Source: Sedimenticola_A sp040506425 (lineage in GTDB: Bacteria; Pseudomonadota; Gammaproteobacteria; Chromatiales; Chromatiaceae). From it: 64,000 nucleotides of DNA. Where the stretch lies: positions 3,038,001-3,102,000 of the forward strand of contig OZ245051.1 of NCBI GenBank assembly GCA_965224515.1. Reading direction: 5' to 3'. A program made the translations under genes and the position numbers. The stretch's first letter is position 1; every line of letters starts with the position of its first letter. Below, piece after piece: positions 45,162 through 54,175 of this stretch. The notes below the pieces were generated by a model, which saw nothing but the letters and a program-made list of their open reading frames with translations, was not told where the DNA came from and did not search any database.

Positions 45162-46454
45162 ATGCTTTTTGGATTATTTAATAAAAACAAGCGCGCAGTA
45201 AAAAGCACAGAGCGATCGCTACCTGTTGCTATTGAAGTCAGTGACAGAAAGGGCTTGAAGCTTAACACTTCAGAACTGAGGGTTGGTATGTTCGTTTCCG
45301 AACTTGACCGGCCTTGGTTGATGACGCCATTTAAACTCCAGGGGTTTTGGATTAGGAATCAGGAAGATATTGATGAAATAGCGCGTCACTGTAACTATGT
45401 TTTTATTGATGTAACAGAGAGTTCCAGATGGCGGGCTAATGAAAACTGTGGAAATCTAGAAAGTATAGACAGGAAGTCGCACAGACTGCCTACTAAAGAG
45501 AACTGGTTTAGTGAGCAGGCAGTATACAAGCGAGTCAATTCGTTGACTTTTGAATTATTGGATGACATTGCGCTCGGCGGACCAGGTATATCCAAGTCTG
45601 CGAAAAAGATTGTTGCATCATGCATTCAGAGGATTCTCGACAATCCTCATACCATGATCCTTGTGGCACAAATGGCCAAGAAAGGTACAGCCCTGGAAAG
45701 CCATGCAATGTCTTGCTGTGTTTTGGCATCTGCTTTTGGCAGATACCTCGGTATCGAGGATTCACAACTCCATAAACTGGCACTTGGCGCGTTGTTGCAT
45801 GATGTGGGCATGCTAAAGGTTGATTGTTATGTCAAGGGTTCTGTCAACAATGTGGATAAAGAGAGATATCGGGAACATGTGATCATAGGGCGCGATCTGC
45901 TAATGGCTAATGCAGAGTTTTGGCCGGCAGTTGATGTTGCATACTCTCACCATGAGCGTATCGATGGCAGGGGTTATCCCAGAGGTCTCAAAGGGGAGCG
46001 AATACCCTATTTCGCACGAATAGTTTCGATTGTCGAAGCCTATGATTCCATGGTTTCGAATCATACTTATAAGAGTTCAATCATCTCACCGACCGAGGCG
46101 ATGGCAGAACTGTACAGAAACAGAGGAAAGCAGTTTGATAGAGGCCTTGTGGAATCATTCATACGTTATATGGGGCTCTATCCACTGGGCTCACTCGTAC
46201 AGTTGACAACGGGTGAAATCGGCATTGTTGTTGAAAAGAACCCATTCTATAAGCGGATGCCTAAAGTTGTGCTTGTTCTTGACAAGAAGGGAAACCGGAT
46301 ACGTTCAGATGTAGTTGATCTCTTTCAAGAGCAGAATCGAGATGGCAGTAGTAGGTACATGATACAAAGGACCCTTCCAAATGGCAGCCATGGTGTCTAC
46401 TCAGAGAAGTATCTCGAAGAGGGTATTATTGAAGCTGAATCTGACGACAGTTAA
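45162..46454 (+). CDS. HD-GYP cyclic-di-GMP phosphodiesterase with N-terminal DUF3391
   Basis: This protein of about 430 residues has an N-terminal DUF3391-like domain (LNTSELRVGMFVSELDRPW, about residues 30-60), then an HD-GYP domain. Key residues are LGALLHDVGML (HD) and SHHERIDGRGYPRGLKGERIPYFARIVSIVEAYDSM (HHE...D..GYP), so it should hydrolyse c-di-GMP to GMP. The ATG at 45162 is chosen; a TTG at 45138 is in frame. It is placed between the histidine kinase and the response regulator, so it is a likely part of the same circuit. Confidence 0.92.
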   Translation: MLFGLFNKNKRAVKSTERSLPVAIEVSDRKGLKLNTSELRVGMFVSELDRPWLMTPFKLQGFWIRNQEDIDEIARHCNYVFIDVTESSRWRANENCGNLESIDRKSHRLPTKENWFSEQAVYKRVNSLTFELLDDIALGGPGISKSAKKIVASCIQRILDNPHTMILVAQMAKKGTALESHAMSCCVLASAFGRYLGIEDSQLHKLALGALLHDVGMLKVDCYVKGSVNNVDKERYREHVIIGRDLLMANAEFWPAVDVAYSHHERIDGRGYPRGLKGERIPYFARIVSIVEAYDSMVSNHTYKSSIISPTEAMAELYRNRGKQFDRGLVESFIRYMGLYPLGSLVQLTTGEIGIVVEKNPFYKRMPKVVLVLDKKGNRIRSDVVDLFQEQNRDGSSRYMIQRTLPNGSHGVYSEKYLEEGIIEAESDDS

Positions 46455-46602
46455 GTACACTCAAGGTTAAAATCGTGAACTATATCAACAAAATGCCCCA
46501 ACCATATTGAAAATATGGGAATATGAATTAAACTAATATAGTGCGCAGTCACAATCAGGGCCGCAATAGTAACCTTATGGACTCAAGAGTATTGATTTGA
46601 CT

Positions 46603-47289
46603 ATGGATAAGTATCTTGTTGTTGACGATGACGAGATGATCAGGAATCGTCTCGTGCATTACCTGGAGAAGTATGGAATTGAGTGTACACAAGCATCAGA
46701 TGCAAAGGAGGCACGTGAGATACTGGGTGATAACGATTTTGACCTGATCACTCTGGATATTCTGATGCCAGGCGAGAGCGGACTAGAGCTTATTAAATGG
46801 ATAAAGACAGAAAAGCGGATACCTGTAATACTCCTCTCGTCTCTCGATCAGACAGTCGACACCATCATCGGGCTTGAGCTCGGGGCCGATGATTATATCG
46901 GAAAGCCATTTGACCCAAGGGAACTCCTGGCAAGAACAAAGGCCGTTTTGCGACGCTACCGTGATGGAGATACAGAAGAGAGTGGTGATAAGAGCCAGTT
47001 TAATGAAAGAGAGCGCCTGCTGCACATAGATGGAGTCGATCACGTGCTAAGCCCAATCGAGGGTGCCTTTATGCGTTTGATGTTGACCGAAGAGGGTGCT
47101 GCGGTAAGTCGAGACACCTTTTGCGAGGTGATATTTCAAAAGAGATGGCATCCTGATGACAGGTCAGTGGACAATATAATCGCCAGGCTGAGGCAGAAAG
47201 TTGAAGAGTATCCTCAAACTCCGAAGTACATAGTGACCGTAAGAAACAAAGGCTATATGGTCCCTGGTGGGCTGATAAAAATGGTCTGA
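46603..47289 (+). CDS. OmpR-family response regulator
   Basis: This response regulator has about 228 residues. The receiver has the acidic pair VDDDE, the phospho-acceptor Asp in LITLDILMPGESG, a Ser in LLSSLD and the Lys in YIGKPFDPRELLAR. The winged-helix DNA-binding domain follows (LSPIEGAFMRLML, RSVDNIIARLRQKVEEYPQTPKYIVTVRNKGYM). The ATG at 46603 is used; an upstream TTG is in frame. The histidine kinase at 43483 is the nearest candidate partner. Confidence 0.92.
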   Translation: MDKYLVVDDDEMIRNRLVHYLEKYGIECTQASDAKEAREILGDNDFDLITLDILMPGESGLELIKWIKTEKRIPVILLSSLDQTVDTIIGLELGADDYIGKPFDPRELLARTKAVLRRYRDGDTEESGDKSQFNERERLLHIDGVDHVLSPIEGAFMRLMLTEEGAAVSRDTFCEVIFQKRWHPDDRSVDNIIARLRQKVEEYPQTPKYIVTVRNKGYMVPGGLIKMV

Positions 47290-47583
47290 AGAGATACGAT
47301 AAAACTAAGAAAACTTCTGTTGTATCCTCCAATTTCAAATGCTTCTGGTAAGTAGATGATAGTTAATCTAATCAGCTAATTATCAGAAGCACTCCATTTG
47401 CAATTAACGCATCAGCGTCTCTCCCCCACCTCAGAGACTTTAGTCATTGTACTGTTCATGATTTGAGTGTCGCATGTTTATGACCTGATGCTACTATTTC
47501 AGACAATGTATCGATAGTTAATCTGGCAGCTAAATACTATATTCGTTTTAGTCTTCAGTGGTAGTGACTCACGGGGAATCATC

Positions 47584-47859
47584 ATGAAGAGCGTACAGAA
47601 AATAGCTGCAGTAAGAAGTCTAAATCTTCCATATCAGAAGAATGCTCACAGTCAGGCTTATGCTGAAGGTTTCGAAGAGGGGCTTTTCGGTAAATCCACG
47701 GGCTCAGCTAAAGTACGCAAATGCAGTAAAAAACAAGCCGACGAGTGGCTTGACGGCTGGGTATCAGGAAGCCTGATTAAAACCAGTATGGAACTGATAG
47801 ATCTCGACTCCTGTGATGCTTGTGATGAAGAACAGGCTCAACCCGGAAACCAGATCTGA
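47584..47859 (+). CDS. Ribosome modulation factor-like small protein
   Basis: This 91-residue protein matches the RMF pattern AH..(A/G)Y..G...G..GKS....C......(E/Q)WL.GW..G: here AHSQAYAEGFEEGLFGKS...CSKKQADEWLDGWVSG. E. coli RMF (55 residues) forms 100S ribosome dimers in stationary phase. This version has a longer N-terminus and an acidic C-terminal tail with CDACDEE. The role in ribosome hibernation is inferred from the pattern only. A GGGGAA lies before the ATG. Confidence 0.65.
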   Translation: MKSVQKIAAVRSLNLPYQKNAHSQAYAEGFEEGLFGKSTGSAKVRKCSKKQADEWLDGWVSGSLIKTSMELIDLDSCDACDEEQAQPGNQI

Positions 47860-47939
47860 CTCAGCGCGTTAATCGTAATAGATAACAGCGAATGAGTTAT
47901 ATCAATTGCTAGTTATGGGCTGATTGAAAAGCGTAATAA

Positions 47940-48404
47940 ATGAATGCTATTGAGAGAAAAATATCAGTGCTTTTGAAGAGCCTTTATCCAACGGCCTTAA
48001 ACACAGATTCGATTGCTGAAAAGCTTAACCTTCAATCTAATGCGGCTTTACAGGGATGTGACCGATTACATGAGAATGGAATGTTGGAAAAAACCAAGGA
48101 TGGCAAGCATCGATGGGTTAATGAAAATACTGAAACACTATCCCATAGACTTAGATTATTACGATCAGAATTAGGAATAACACAAAAGCAGTTAGGCGAT
48201 ATGTGTTTCGAATCACAGTCAGTGATTCATAAAATAGAGAATGGTCAGATACTCAGGCCCAGAGCGATTGAGGCGATTGCCGACGCCTTGAATGTAAATC
48301 CTGCATGGCTACAGTTCGGTGAACGTTGGGCTTTACGCTCAAGATCACCAAAAAATATCATTTTTAAACTCAGGGAGGATTTAATAGAAACAGACAGAAG
48401 TTAG
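47940..48404 (+). CDS. XRE-family transcriptional regulator with an N-terminal winged helix-like part
   Basis: This 154-residue protein has an N-terminal 60-residue segment, IERKISVLLKSLYPTALNTDSIAEKLNLQSNAALQGCDRL, that looks like a winged helix. A lambda repressor-like HTH follows: LRLLRSELGITQKQLGDMCFESQSVIHKIENGQ...IADALNVNPAWLQFG. Such proteins bind DNA as dimers. It lies just upstream of the type I secretion genes, separated by a terminator, so it may control them. No ribosome site of note. Confidence 0.85.
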   Translation: MNAIERKISVLLKSLYPTALNTDSIAEKLNLQSNAALQGCDRLHENGMLEKTKDGKHRWVNENTETLSHRLRLLRSELGITQKQLGDMCFESQSVIHKIENGQILRPRAIEAIADALNVNPAWLQFGERWALRSRSPKNIIFKLREDLIETDRS

Positions 48405-48436
48405 TTTACATCTCCAGCCAAGACACCAATTTTATG

Positions 48437-48474
48437 CCCGGTCAAACACTCCGTGTTAGATCGGGTACTTTTTT
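48437..48474 (+). terminator. Intrinsic terminator after the XRE gene
   Basis: A 13-bp stem CCCGGTCAAACAC/GTGTTAGATCGGG, with one A-A mismatch and one wobble pair and a TCC loop, is followed by TACTTTTTT. Confidence 0.8.
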
Positions 48475-48808
48475 ATATCCAGTTGTTACCTCTAAAGGCC
48501 ACATGTTAGATATATCACCAGTTATAAATATGAATACATGCACAAAAATACATTAACCATAGGTATTGATAGCGAGAGTAACTTGTAAAACAGTTATCCA
48601 ATTACTCGGATTAATTAACGTTAATTTTCTTCTATAACGCACTAAATACTACAAAGTATTACATTGTAGCAACTGAATATTTCCTCCCGTTTCCCTAGAC
48701 TTCCAGATAAGACTTTAAGTGATTTGCTGATGCCAGTGATTCATTCAGTATCGAATTGCGCACACTGGTCACCTAATACTTTATATGTGAACTATTTGGA
48801 GTGGGCTA
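48475..48808. other. tolC upstream region
   Basis: This is a 330-base AT-rich region with no gene. It carries TACAAAGTATTACATTGTAG, including the shared TACATTGTA palindrome. The promoter for the secretion operon is expected here. Confidence 0.5.
48660..48668. promoter_or_regulatory. TACATTGTA palindrome upstream of tolC
   Basis: This is the same nine bases as at 45049 and 53949, here 141 bases before the tolC-like start. TACAAAGTA is directly adjacent on the left. Confidence 0.4.
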
Positions 48809-50371
48809 ATGCGGTATACCTCTGTGATAAAGGTGCTTGGATGTCTACTGATCTCTTTCAGTACTCTGGTAAGTGCCTCGGCTACGGCGGATATCCTCGA
48901 ACAGCTCATAAGCTCTGCAATCACCTCACACCCGTCGGTTCAATCTCATCAGGCGCTGGGCAGAGCAGCTAATGCAGGCGTAGATACAGCTCGCTGGCAA
49001 TTTTACCCGACACCTTCACTCTCTGTAGAGACCGCCGGTGCATCAAGCAACGATTCCGCTTACCAGGGAGATGACTATGTCGCAACCTTGGGTCTACAAC
49101 AGCCATTGTGGACTGGCGGCAAACTGACGGCAGGCCTTGAGAAAGCAAAAGCCAATGTGGTTGACAGTGAAGCGGCAATCCATGAGGCAAGGGATGATGT
49201 CGCCTTGCGGGTGGTTCAGGCCTATGGTGACTGGTTTGCAGCATTCTTAAAACGCCAGGCGATGGAGTCGAGTTTGCAGACACATGAGCGCCTGCGCGGT
49301 CAGGTGTCTCGCCGAGTTGATAATGGTTTTTCGTCAAAAAGCGATTTATCACTGGCTGAAGGACGTTTGGAATCCACAAGGGCTGATCTTGAATCTGTGA
49401 TTGTGCAGGAGAGTATGGCTCTCTCAACGCTGAAACAACTGGTCGGCGATGAACTGGGGGCAGAAGCACTTGATATCGCAGGCGCATCGACTCGCCCTGT
49501 GGCTGGTAATCTGCCGAAGCTGATTGAACAGGCTCAGCAGAGTAGCCCCGGGTTGAAAAGGGCGCTTTCCCAAGTCTCTGTTGCCGAGGCCCGGATTGCA
49601 GAAAGAAAAGCTGATAATTTGCCTGATGTTTATCTTCGGGTGGAGCGGCAATATGGCAGTTTAACAACGCCGGGAATGGATCCGGAAAACCGAATATTTA
49701 TAGGTATGAACAGCAATTTTGGTCCGGGTCTTTCGAATGTCTCTGGTGTTGATGAAATGCGCGCCAGGCGTGATGCTGCCAGGTCCGAAGTTCTTGACAA
49801 GCGCCGCTTACTGTCAGATCAGGTTACCCGTGACTATGCAATGGCCGCTTCTTTCAAGGTTCGTATCAACGCCCTGGAGCGCGCCCTGAAGACTGCTGAA
49901 AGTGTAACCGCTTCATATGGTCGACAGTTCTTATCAGGTAAAAAAACATGGCTCGATGTTATGAACTCTGCGCGTGACCTTGTTGCAGCAGATACTCAAT
50001 TATCTGATGCCAGGGCAGCTTACCTGGTTGTTACCTGGCGTTTGGCTATTACCACCGATGGCCTGGACGAAACCCTAAGCAAAGCGCAAACGGAACAGGG
50101 TGTAAATAATCATCTAGCAAGCAAAACGACAGACTCAGATCGGCGAATTCAGTCTGAGAGCAATGAATTTCATCAGGAGATACTTAAAGATCATGTTGTT
50201 AGCGGTTTCAGTCCTGAAAATATGACCAGGCTGATCGCTTTCAGGTTCAGGTCCGATCAGGTGATAAACGTATTGGATCTGTCTAAAACAGATGATCTGC
50301 GCCTGCTTCATCGTGGTAGTCCCAAAGTGGCGAAAGCGCGTGCTCAAGCGCTGAAGCTGTCAATACACTGA
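48809..50371 (+). CDS. TolC-family outer-membrane channel of a type I secretion system
   Basis: This 520-residue protein has a signal peptide (MRYTSVIKVLGCLLISFSTLVSASATA). It shows the TolC double-repeat architecture, with long amphipathic helices and the beta-strand segments PTPSLSVETAG... and NLPDVYLRVERQYG. The adhesin-class family (LapE/AggA-like) is likely. An unusual C-terminal extension of about 90 residues (after TDGLDETLSKAQ) is rich in charged residues and lies beyond the usual TolC end. A TTGGAGTGGG ribosome site precedes the ATG. It opens the secretion operon. Confidence 0.9.
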   Translation: MRYTSVIKVLGCLLISFSTLVSASATADILEQLISSAITSHPSVQSHQALGRAANAGVDTARWQFYPTPSLSVETAGASSNDSAYQGDDYVATLGLQQPLWTGGKLTAGLEKAKANVVDSEAAIHEARDDVALRVVQAYGDWFAAFLKRQAMESSLQTHERLRGQVSRRVDNGFSSKSDLSLAEGRLESTRADLESVIVQESMALSTLKQLVGDELGAEALDIAGASTRPVAGNLPKLIEQAQQSSPGLKRALSQVSVAEARIAERKADNLPDVYLRVERQYGSLTTPGMDPENRIFIGMNSNFGPGLSNVSGVDEMRARRDAARSEVLDKRRLLSDQVTRDYAMAASFKVRINALERALKTAESVTASYGRQFLSGKKTWLDVMNSARDLVAADTQLSDARAAYLVVTWRLAITTDGLDETLSKAQTEQGVNNHLASKTTDSDRRIQSESNEFHQEILKDHVVSGFSPENMTRLIAFRFRSDQVINVLDLSKTDDLRLLHRGSPKVAKARAQALKLSIH

Positions 50372-50429
50372 ATCTTGTGACTGAAATGAAAACACACCGG
50401 GCAGCAGGCTCAAATCAGGCACTGGCAAT

Positions 50430-52535
50430 ATGACATCCTCCGACACACTTATGCAGTCGATAATGCGGCTTGCACAGCTAAAGCACGCCTCACTAGATCG
50501 CGTTGCCGTACAGGATGCCGTTGCTGCCGGCAACCATGCTGATCCTCAGAAACAGTTGTCGACCGTAACCCGCTACTTACAGCTCCGGTCAGCACGATGG
50601 ATCAAAAAAGCAGATTCCTCTGCTATGCCGATACTATTGCACGATCCGGTTAAGGGATGGGGGGTATTGCGCGGAAAAAATGCCCAGGGATTATGGATAT
50701 CCGAGTGGTGGCAACAAAATGAACAGCAATGGTCTGAAGAGGCCTATGATGATCTTTCATCCTGCTCTCTTGCCGCATTGAAGCTCTCCACGCCATTCAT
50801 AATGGGAAACAGCCCAGCGTATCAACTGATTCGTCAAGAACTCGCCTCCCGAAAAAAACTGTTGATAGAAGCTGCATTAGGCGGCGTGGTAATCAATACA
50901 GTTGCCCTGGCAACCGCCTTCTACACCCTTCAGGTCTATGACAGAGTGGTACCAACAGGTGCCAGCCAGACATTGATGGTCCTTACCCTTGGGGTTCTGG
51001 GCGCAATCCTATATGAGTTGTTTGCAAAAAAGGTGCGCTCCAGACTCTATGATCGACTGATAGATTATGTCGATCAACGCCTGGCTCATAGTATTTACAC
51101 CCGGTTTCTCTCCATTCGAATAGATCAGCTTCCCAAGAGTGTCGGCGGTCTCGCAGCCCAGATGCGCGGTTATGAAACGGTACGCAGTTTCCTCTCCAGT
51201 GTCACAACCCACCTGATGGTGGATGCCCCCTATGCCCTTGTGTTCGTGCTGGTCATCGGTTTTATTACCGGCTGGCTTGCCTTGATTCCACTGTCGTTTT
51301 TTATATTCAGTGTCGCTATCGGGCTCTATTACCGGTCAAGGGTTAATGTCCTGGCGGCGGATGCCAACACTGCCAGCAATTTCAAAACCGGTCTGCTGGT
51401 CGAGACGGTTGAAGGTGCAGAGGCCATTAAGGCGGGGCAGGGCGGTTGGCGTATGCTCACACGCTGGATGAGCACTACCGATGAGGCGCGGAGCTACGAG
51501 CTTCAAATGAAGCGCATAAGCGAGCACTCCCAATACCTCATCGCAGCATTCCAGCAGGGATCATATATCCTTTTAGTGGCAAGCGGTGCCTTGTTGATCA
51601 GCAAGGGCGAACTGACCATGGGTGGTCTTATCGCCTGTTCCATCCTCTCTGGCAGGGTCATGGCCCCGGTTGCTATGATCTCCAATCAACTCGTGCAGTG
51701 GGCACACACAAAGGCAGCTCTCCAAGGTCTCGATGCCCTATGGGAACTTCAGGATGATCACCATGGGCAGGATCAACCCATCATTCCCGGCACCATTCAG
51801 GGTGGATACTGTTTCGCCAATGTATCCGTAGAGTATGAGGGCAATGTCGCATTCGCTGTGGCCGATATGTATATTCGTCCCGGGGAGAAAATCGGTGTAC
51901 TTGGTCCCGTGGGATCGGGAAAAACAACCCTGCTGCGTCTGCTCAGCGGCATGTACAAACCCCAGTCCGGCCGTGTTTTCCTGGACAACATAGATCTCGC
52001 ACATATATCCAAGCCCGTCCTGGCAGAACACATAGGCTATGTGCAGCAGGAAGGGCGACTGTTTGCCGGAACACTGCGCGAGAACCTAATCCTGGGCATG
52101 CTCGACCCGGGTGATGAAGTGATCATGAAGGCCGCCCAGCAGACAGGTCTGCTCCTCTCCGTGGTAATGCCCCATCCCAAAGGCCTGCAGCAGCCCATAT
52201 ACGAGGGGGGAAGCGGTCTTTCCGGTGGTCAGCGTCAGCTTGTCAACCTGACACGGGCAGTACTGCGTAACCCTAATATCTGGTTGCTTGATGAACCCAC
52301 GGCATCTATGGATCGTAATCTTGAAATACAAGTTACCAATGCCCTGCGTCAGAACATTGAGGACGACCATACACTGGTGCTCGTCACCCACAAGGCAGAG
52401 ATGCTTGAATTGGTTGATCGGATCATAGTCATCGCCAATCACAGAATAATCGCTGATGGACCAAAGAATGAAGTGCTGAAAAAACTCCAGGCACCCAAGA
52501 AGGCGCCCAAGCAGGCAAGGAGGGAGTTGGCATGA
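50430..52535 (+). CDS. Type I secretion ABC transporter (LssB/LapB-like) with degenerate C39-like domain
   Basis: This 701-residue fusion has three parts. Residues about 1-130 are a C39-like domain without the catalytic cysteine (no peptidase activity expected; it binds substrate). Six helices follow (about 145-430), then the ABC ATPase: Walker A GPVGSGKTTLLRLLSG, signature LSGGQRQLVNL, Walker B IWLLDEPTASMD, H-loop VTHKAE. The energised inner-membrane part of the secretion system, it overlaps the next small frame by 4 bases. The likely substrate is the large adhesin downstream. Confidence 0.93.
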   Translation: MTSSDTLMQSIMRLAQLKHASLDRVAVQDAVAAGNHADPQKQLSTVTRYLQLRSARWIKKADSSAMPILLHDPVKGWGVLRGKNAQGLWISEWWQQNEQQWSEEAYDDLSSCSLAALKLSTPFIMGNSPAYQLIRQELASRKKLLIEAALGGVVINTVALATAFYTLQVYDRVVPTGASQTLMVLTLGVLGAILYELFAKKVRSRLYDRLIDYVDQRLAHSIYTRFLSIRIDQLPKSVGGLAAQMRGYETVRSFLSSVTTHLMVDAPYALVFVLVIGFITGWLALIPLSFFIFSVAIGLYYRSRVNVLAADANTASNFKTGLLVETVEGAEAIKAGQGGWRMLTRWMSTTDEARSYELQMKRISEHSQYLIAAFQQGSYILLVASGALLISKGELTMGGLIACSILSGRVMAPVAMISNQLVQWAHTKAALQGLDALWELQDDHHGQDQPIIPGTIQGGYCFANVSVEYEGNVAFAVADMYIRPGEKIGVLGPVGSGKTTLLRLLSGMYKPQSGRVFLDNIDLAHISKPVLAEHIGYVQQEGRLFAGTLRENLILGMLDPGDEVIMKAAQQTGLLLSVVMPHPKGLQQPIYEGGSGLSGGQRQLVNLTRAVLRNPNIWLLDEPTASMDRNLEIQVTNALRQNIEDDHTLVLVTHKAEMLELVDRIIVIANHRIIADGPKNEVLKKLQAPKKAPKQARRELA

Positions 52536-52636
52536 TGTTCACTGATCAAGCGCAGCTCACACAAATGACGACTGATTTGTCATCTTCACCTGTTAACTAT
52601 GGCAAGGGCCTGAACAAGCGTTGGATACCACGATGA
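52532..52636 (+). CDS. 34-residue bridging ORF between the ABC and HlyD genes
   Basis: This short frame, MMFTDQAQLTQMTTDL..., is not otherwise known to me. Its ATG overlaps the ABC stop (ATGA at 52532-52535), and its TGA overlaps the HlyD ATG (ATGA at 52633-52636). It therefore links the two genes by a double stop-start overlap and may serve as a coupling leader even if the peptide has no function. An AGGAGGG-like sequence 10 bases before its ATG (AAGGAGGGAG at about 52518-52527) would serve as its ribosome site. Confidence 0.5.
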   Translation: MMFTDQAQLTQMTTDLSSSPVNYGKGLNKRWIPR

Positions 52637-53901
52637 AAGGCATAGCTGAAGTCAGAGTGCCTGCATCTTCATCGTCCGGACAGACACTCCAACTACATGG
52701 AGACTCTGCAAACGCCTATGTCCACACCAGTCAATATTACGAATATGACAAGCAGGAGAGTCGGAGCCATTTTTCAATAACGCTTCTGATGTTCACCGGT
52801 CTTCTTGCCTTCATATTATGGGCTGCCCTGTTTGAAATTGACCAGGCCGTGCGTGCCCAGGGTCAGGTCATACCCAGTGCCCGCACCCAGATTATCCAGG
52901 CAGCCGATGGAGGCGTGTTGGCCCAGCTCCTGGTGCACGAAGGTCAAACGGTCGAGGCAGGTCAGCGTCTGGCTGTACTTGAGAAAGAGCGGGTAAACGC
53001 CACATTCGAAGAGAGCAGGGCAAAGGTGGCGGCACTGACAGCGGCCCTCGCTCGCGCCAAGGCCGAGAGCGTAAGGAAGGCGCCAGTTTTTCCTGCTGAG
53101 CTGAACGACTATCCCGATTTCGTAACCGTTGAACGCAACCTCTACACCCAGCGTCGTCGCGGGTTGCAGGATGAACTGCACACCCTGCAAAGCGGATTGG
53201 ATATGTCCCTTGAAGAGCTGCGCATGAGCGAAGCCCTGTTTAAGACAGGCGATACCAGTCGTATCGAGGTACTCAGAGCCAAGCGTCTTGTAAGCGAACA
53301 CCGGGGAAAGATCAGTGCAACACGCAACAAATATCTACAGGAGGCACGCAAAGAGATCACCAAGCTCGAAGCCGATCTCGCCTCTGCCCGCCACCAACTC
53401 GAAGAGCGAAGAAACGTGCTGCATCATAAAGAGTTGATCACACCCGTTGCAGGTATTGTCAAATACCTCAAGGTAAACACTGTGGGTGGTGTGCTGGGTT
53501 CCGGCGATGAACTGATGCAGATCTCACCAACGGAAAGCGATATGTTGATTGAAGTGAAAATCAACCCGGCGGATATAGGCCAGCTCTCTCTCGGTCTGCC
53601 TGTCTCCATCAAGCTCGACGCCTTTGACTTCTCAATCTTCGGTACCCTTCACGGAACCCTTGATTACATCAGTTCAGACACCCTGACAGAACAAAGCAGT
53701 GATGGTCAGAGCAATACATACTACCGCGCCAGAATACGCCTTGATGCTGAGGCCGGCAGACACAACCCTAAACTTGCCCATGTTGATTTAAAACCAGGCA
53801 TGACGGCACTGGTCGATGTCAAGACCGATAGTCGAACTGTATTGCAATATCTGGCCAAACCTATCTACCGGGCATTTGGTGGCGCAATGACAGAACGATA
53901 G
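52633..53901 (+). CDS. Type I secretion membrane fusion protein (HlyD/LapC family)
   Basis: This protein of about 422 residues has a single N-terminal helix (FSITLLMFTGLLAFILWAALF), then the lipoyl/barrel-sandwich half (QVIPSARTQIIQAADGGVLAQLLVHEGQTVEAGQRLAVLE), a long coiled coil (about 125-265) and the beta-barrel half (LITPVAGIVKYLKVNTVGGVLGSGDELMQISP). It spans the periplasm between the ABC and TolC parts. The ATG at 52633 overlaps the bridging ORF; a TTG at 52621 is possible. Confidence 0.93.
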   Translation: MKGIAEVRVPASSSSGQTLQLHGDSANAYVHTSQYYEYDKQESRSHFSITLLMFTGLLAFILWAALFEIDQAVRAQGQVIPSARTQIIQAADGGVLAQLLVHEGQTVEAGQRLAVLEKERVNATFEESRAKVAALTAALARAKAESVRKAPVFPAELNDYPDFVTVERNLYTQRRRGLQDELHTLQSGLDMSLEELRMSEALFKTGDTSRIEVLRAKRLVSEHRGKISATRNKYLQEARKEITKLEADLASARHQLEERRNVLHHKELITPVAGIVKYLKVNTVGGVLGSGDELMQISPTESDMLIEVKINPADIGQLSLGLPVSIKLDAFDFSIFGTLHGTLDYISSDTLTEQSSDGQSNTYYRARIRLDAEAGRHNPKLAHVDLKPGMTALVDVKTDSRTVLQYLAKPIYRAFGGAMTER

Positions 53902-53948
53902 TGCCGAGCCTTTTGTCACGCTGATCGTCGCTCGTCATTACAAAACCC

Positions 53949-53957
53949 TACATTGTA
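53949..53957. promoter_or_regulatory. TACATTGTA palindrome upstream of the adhesin
   Basis: This is the third copy of TACATTGTA, about 219 bases before the adhesin start. A related inverted pair, TTGTAT-8-ATACAA, continues to the right and overlaps it. Confidence 0.4.
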
Positions 53958-54175
53958 TGAAATGCAATACAACAAAGGCATCGGTACGATTCGCCTAAGA
54001 CTTAAAGGATTAGGCTGGCAGCCTTGCCAAGCTTATATCGTTTTAAAAACAGATAGAACGAAGTCCCAGTGAATCAATAACACTAGGTGACTTTTTAAAA
54101 GTAATTTTACAGGTATATATCAACACGTTATTTGAATATGCCGATATTTAAATAATGAGTTCATGGAGTTACAAA

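Noticed and set aside
48724..48972. 82-residue frame overlapping the tolC start
   Set aside because: It overlaps the TolC signal peptide region in another frame and has no features of a protein family.
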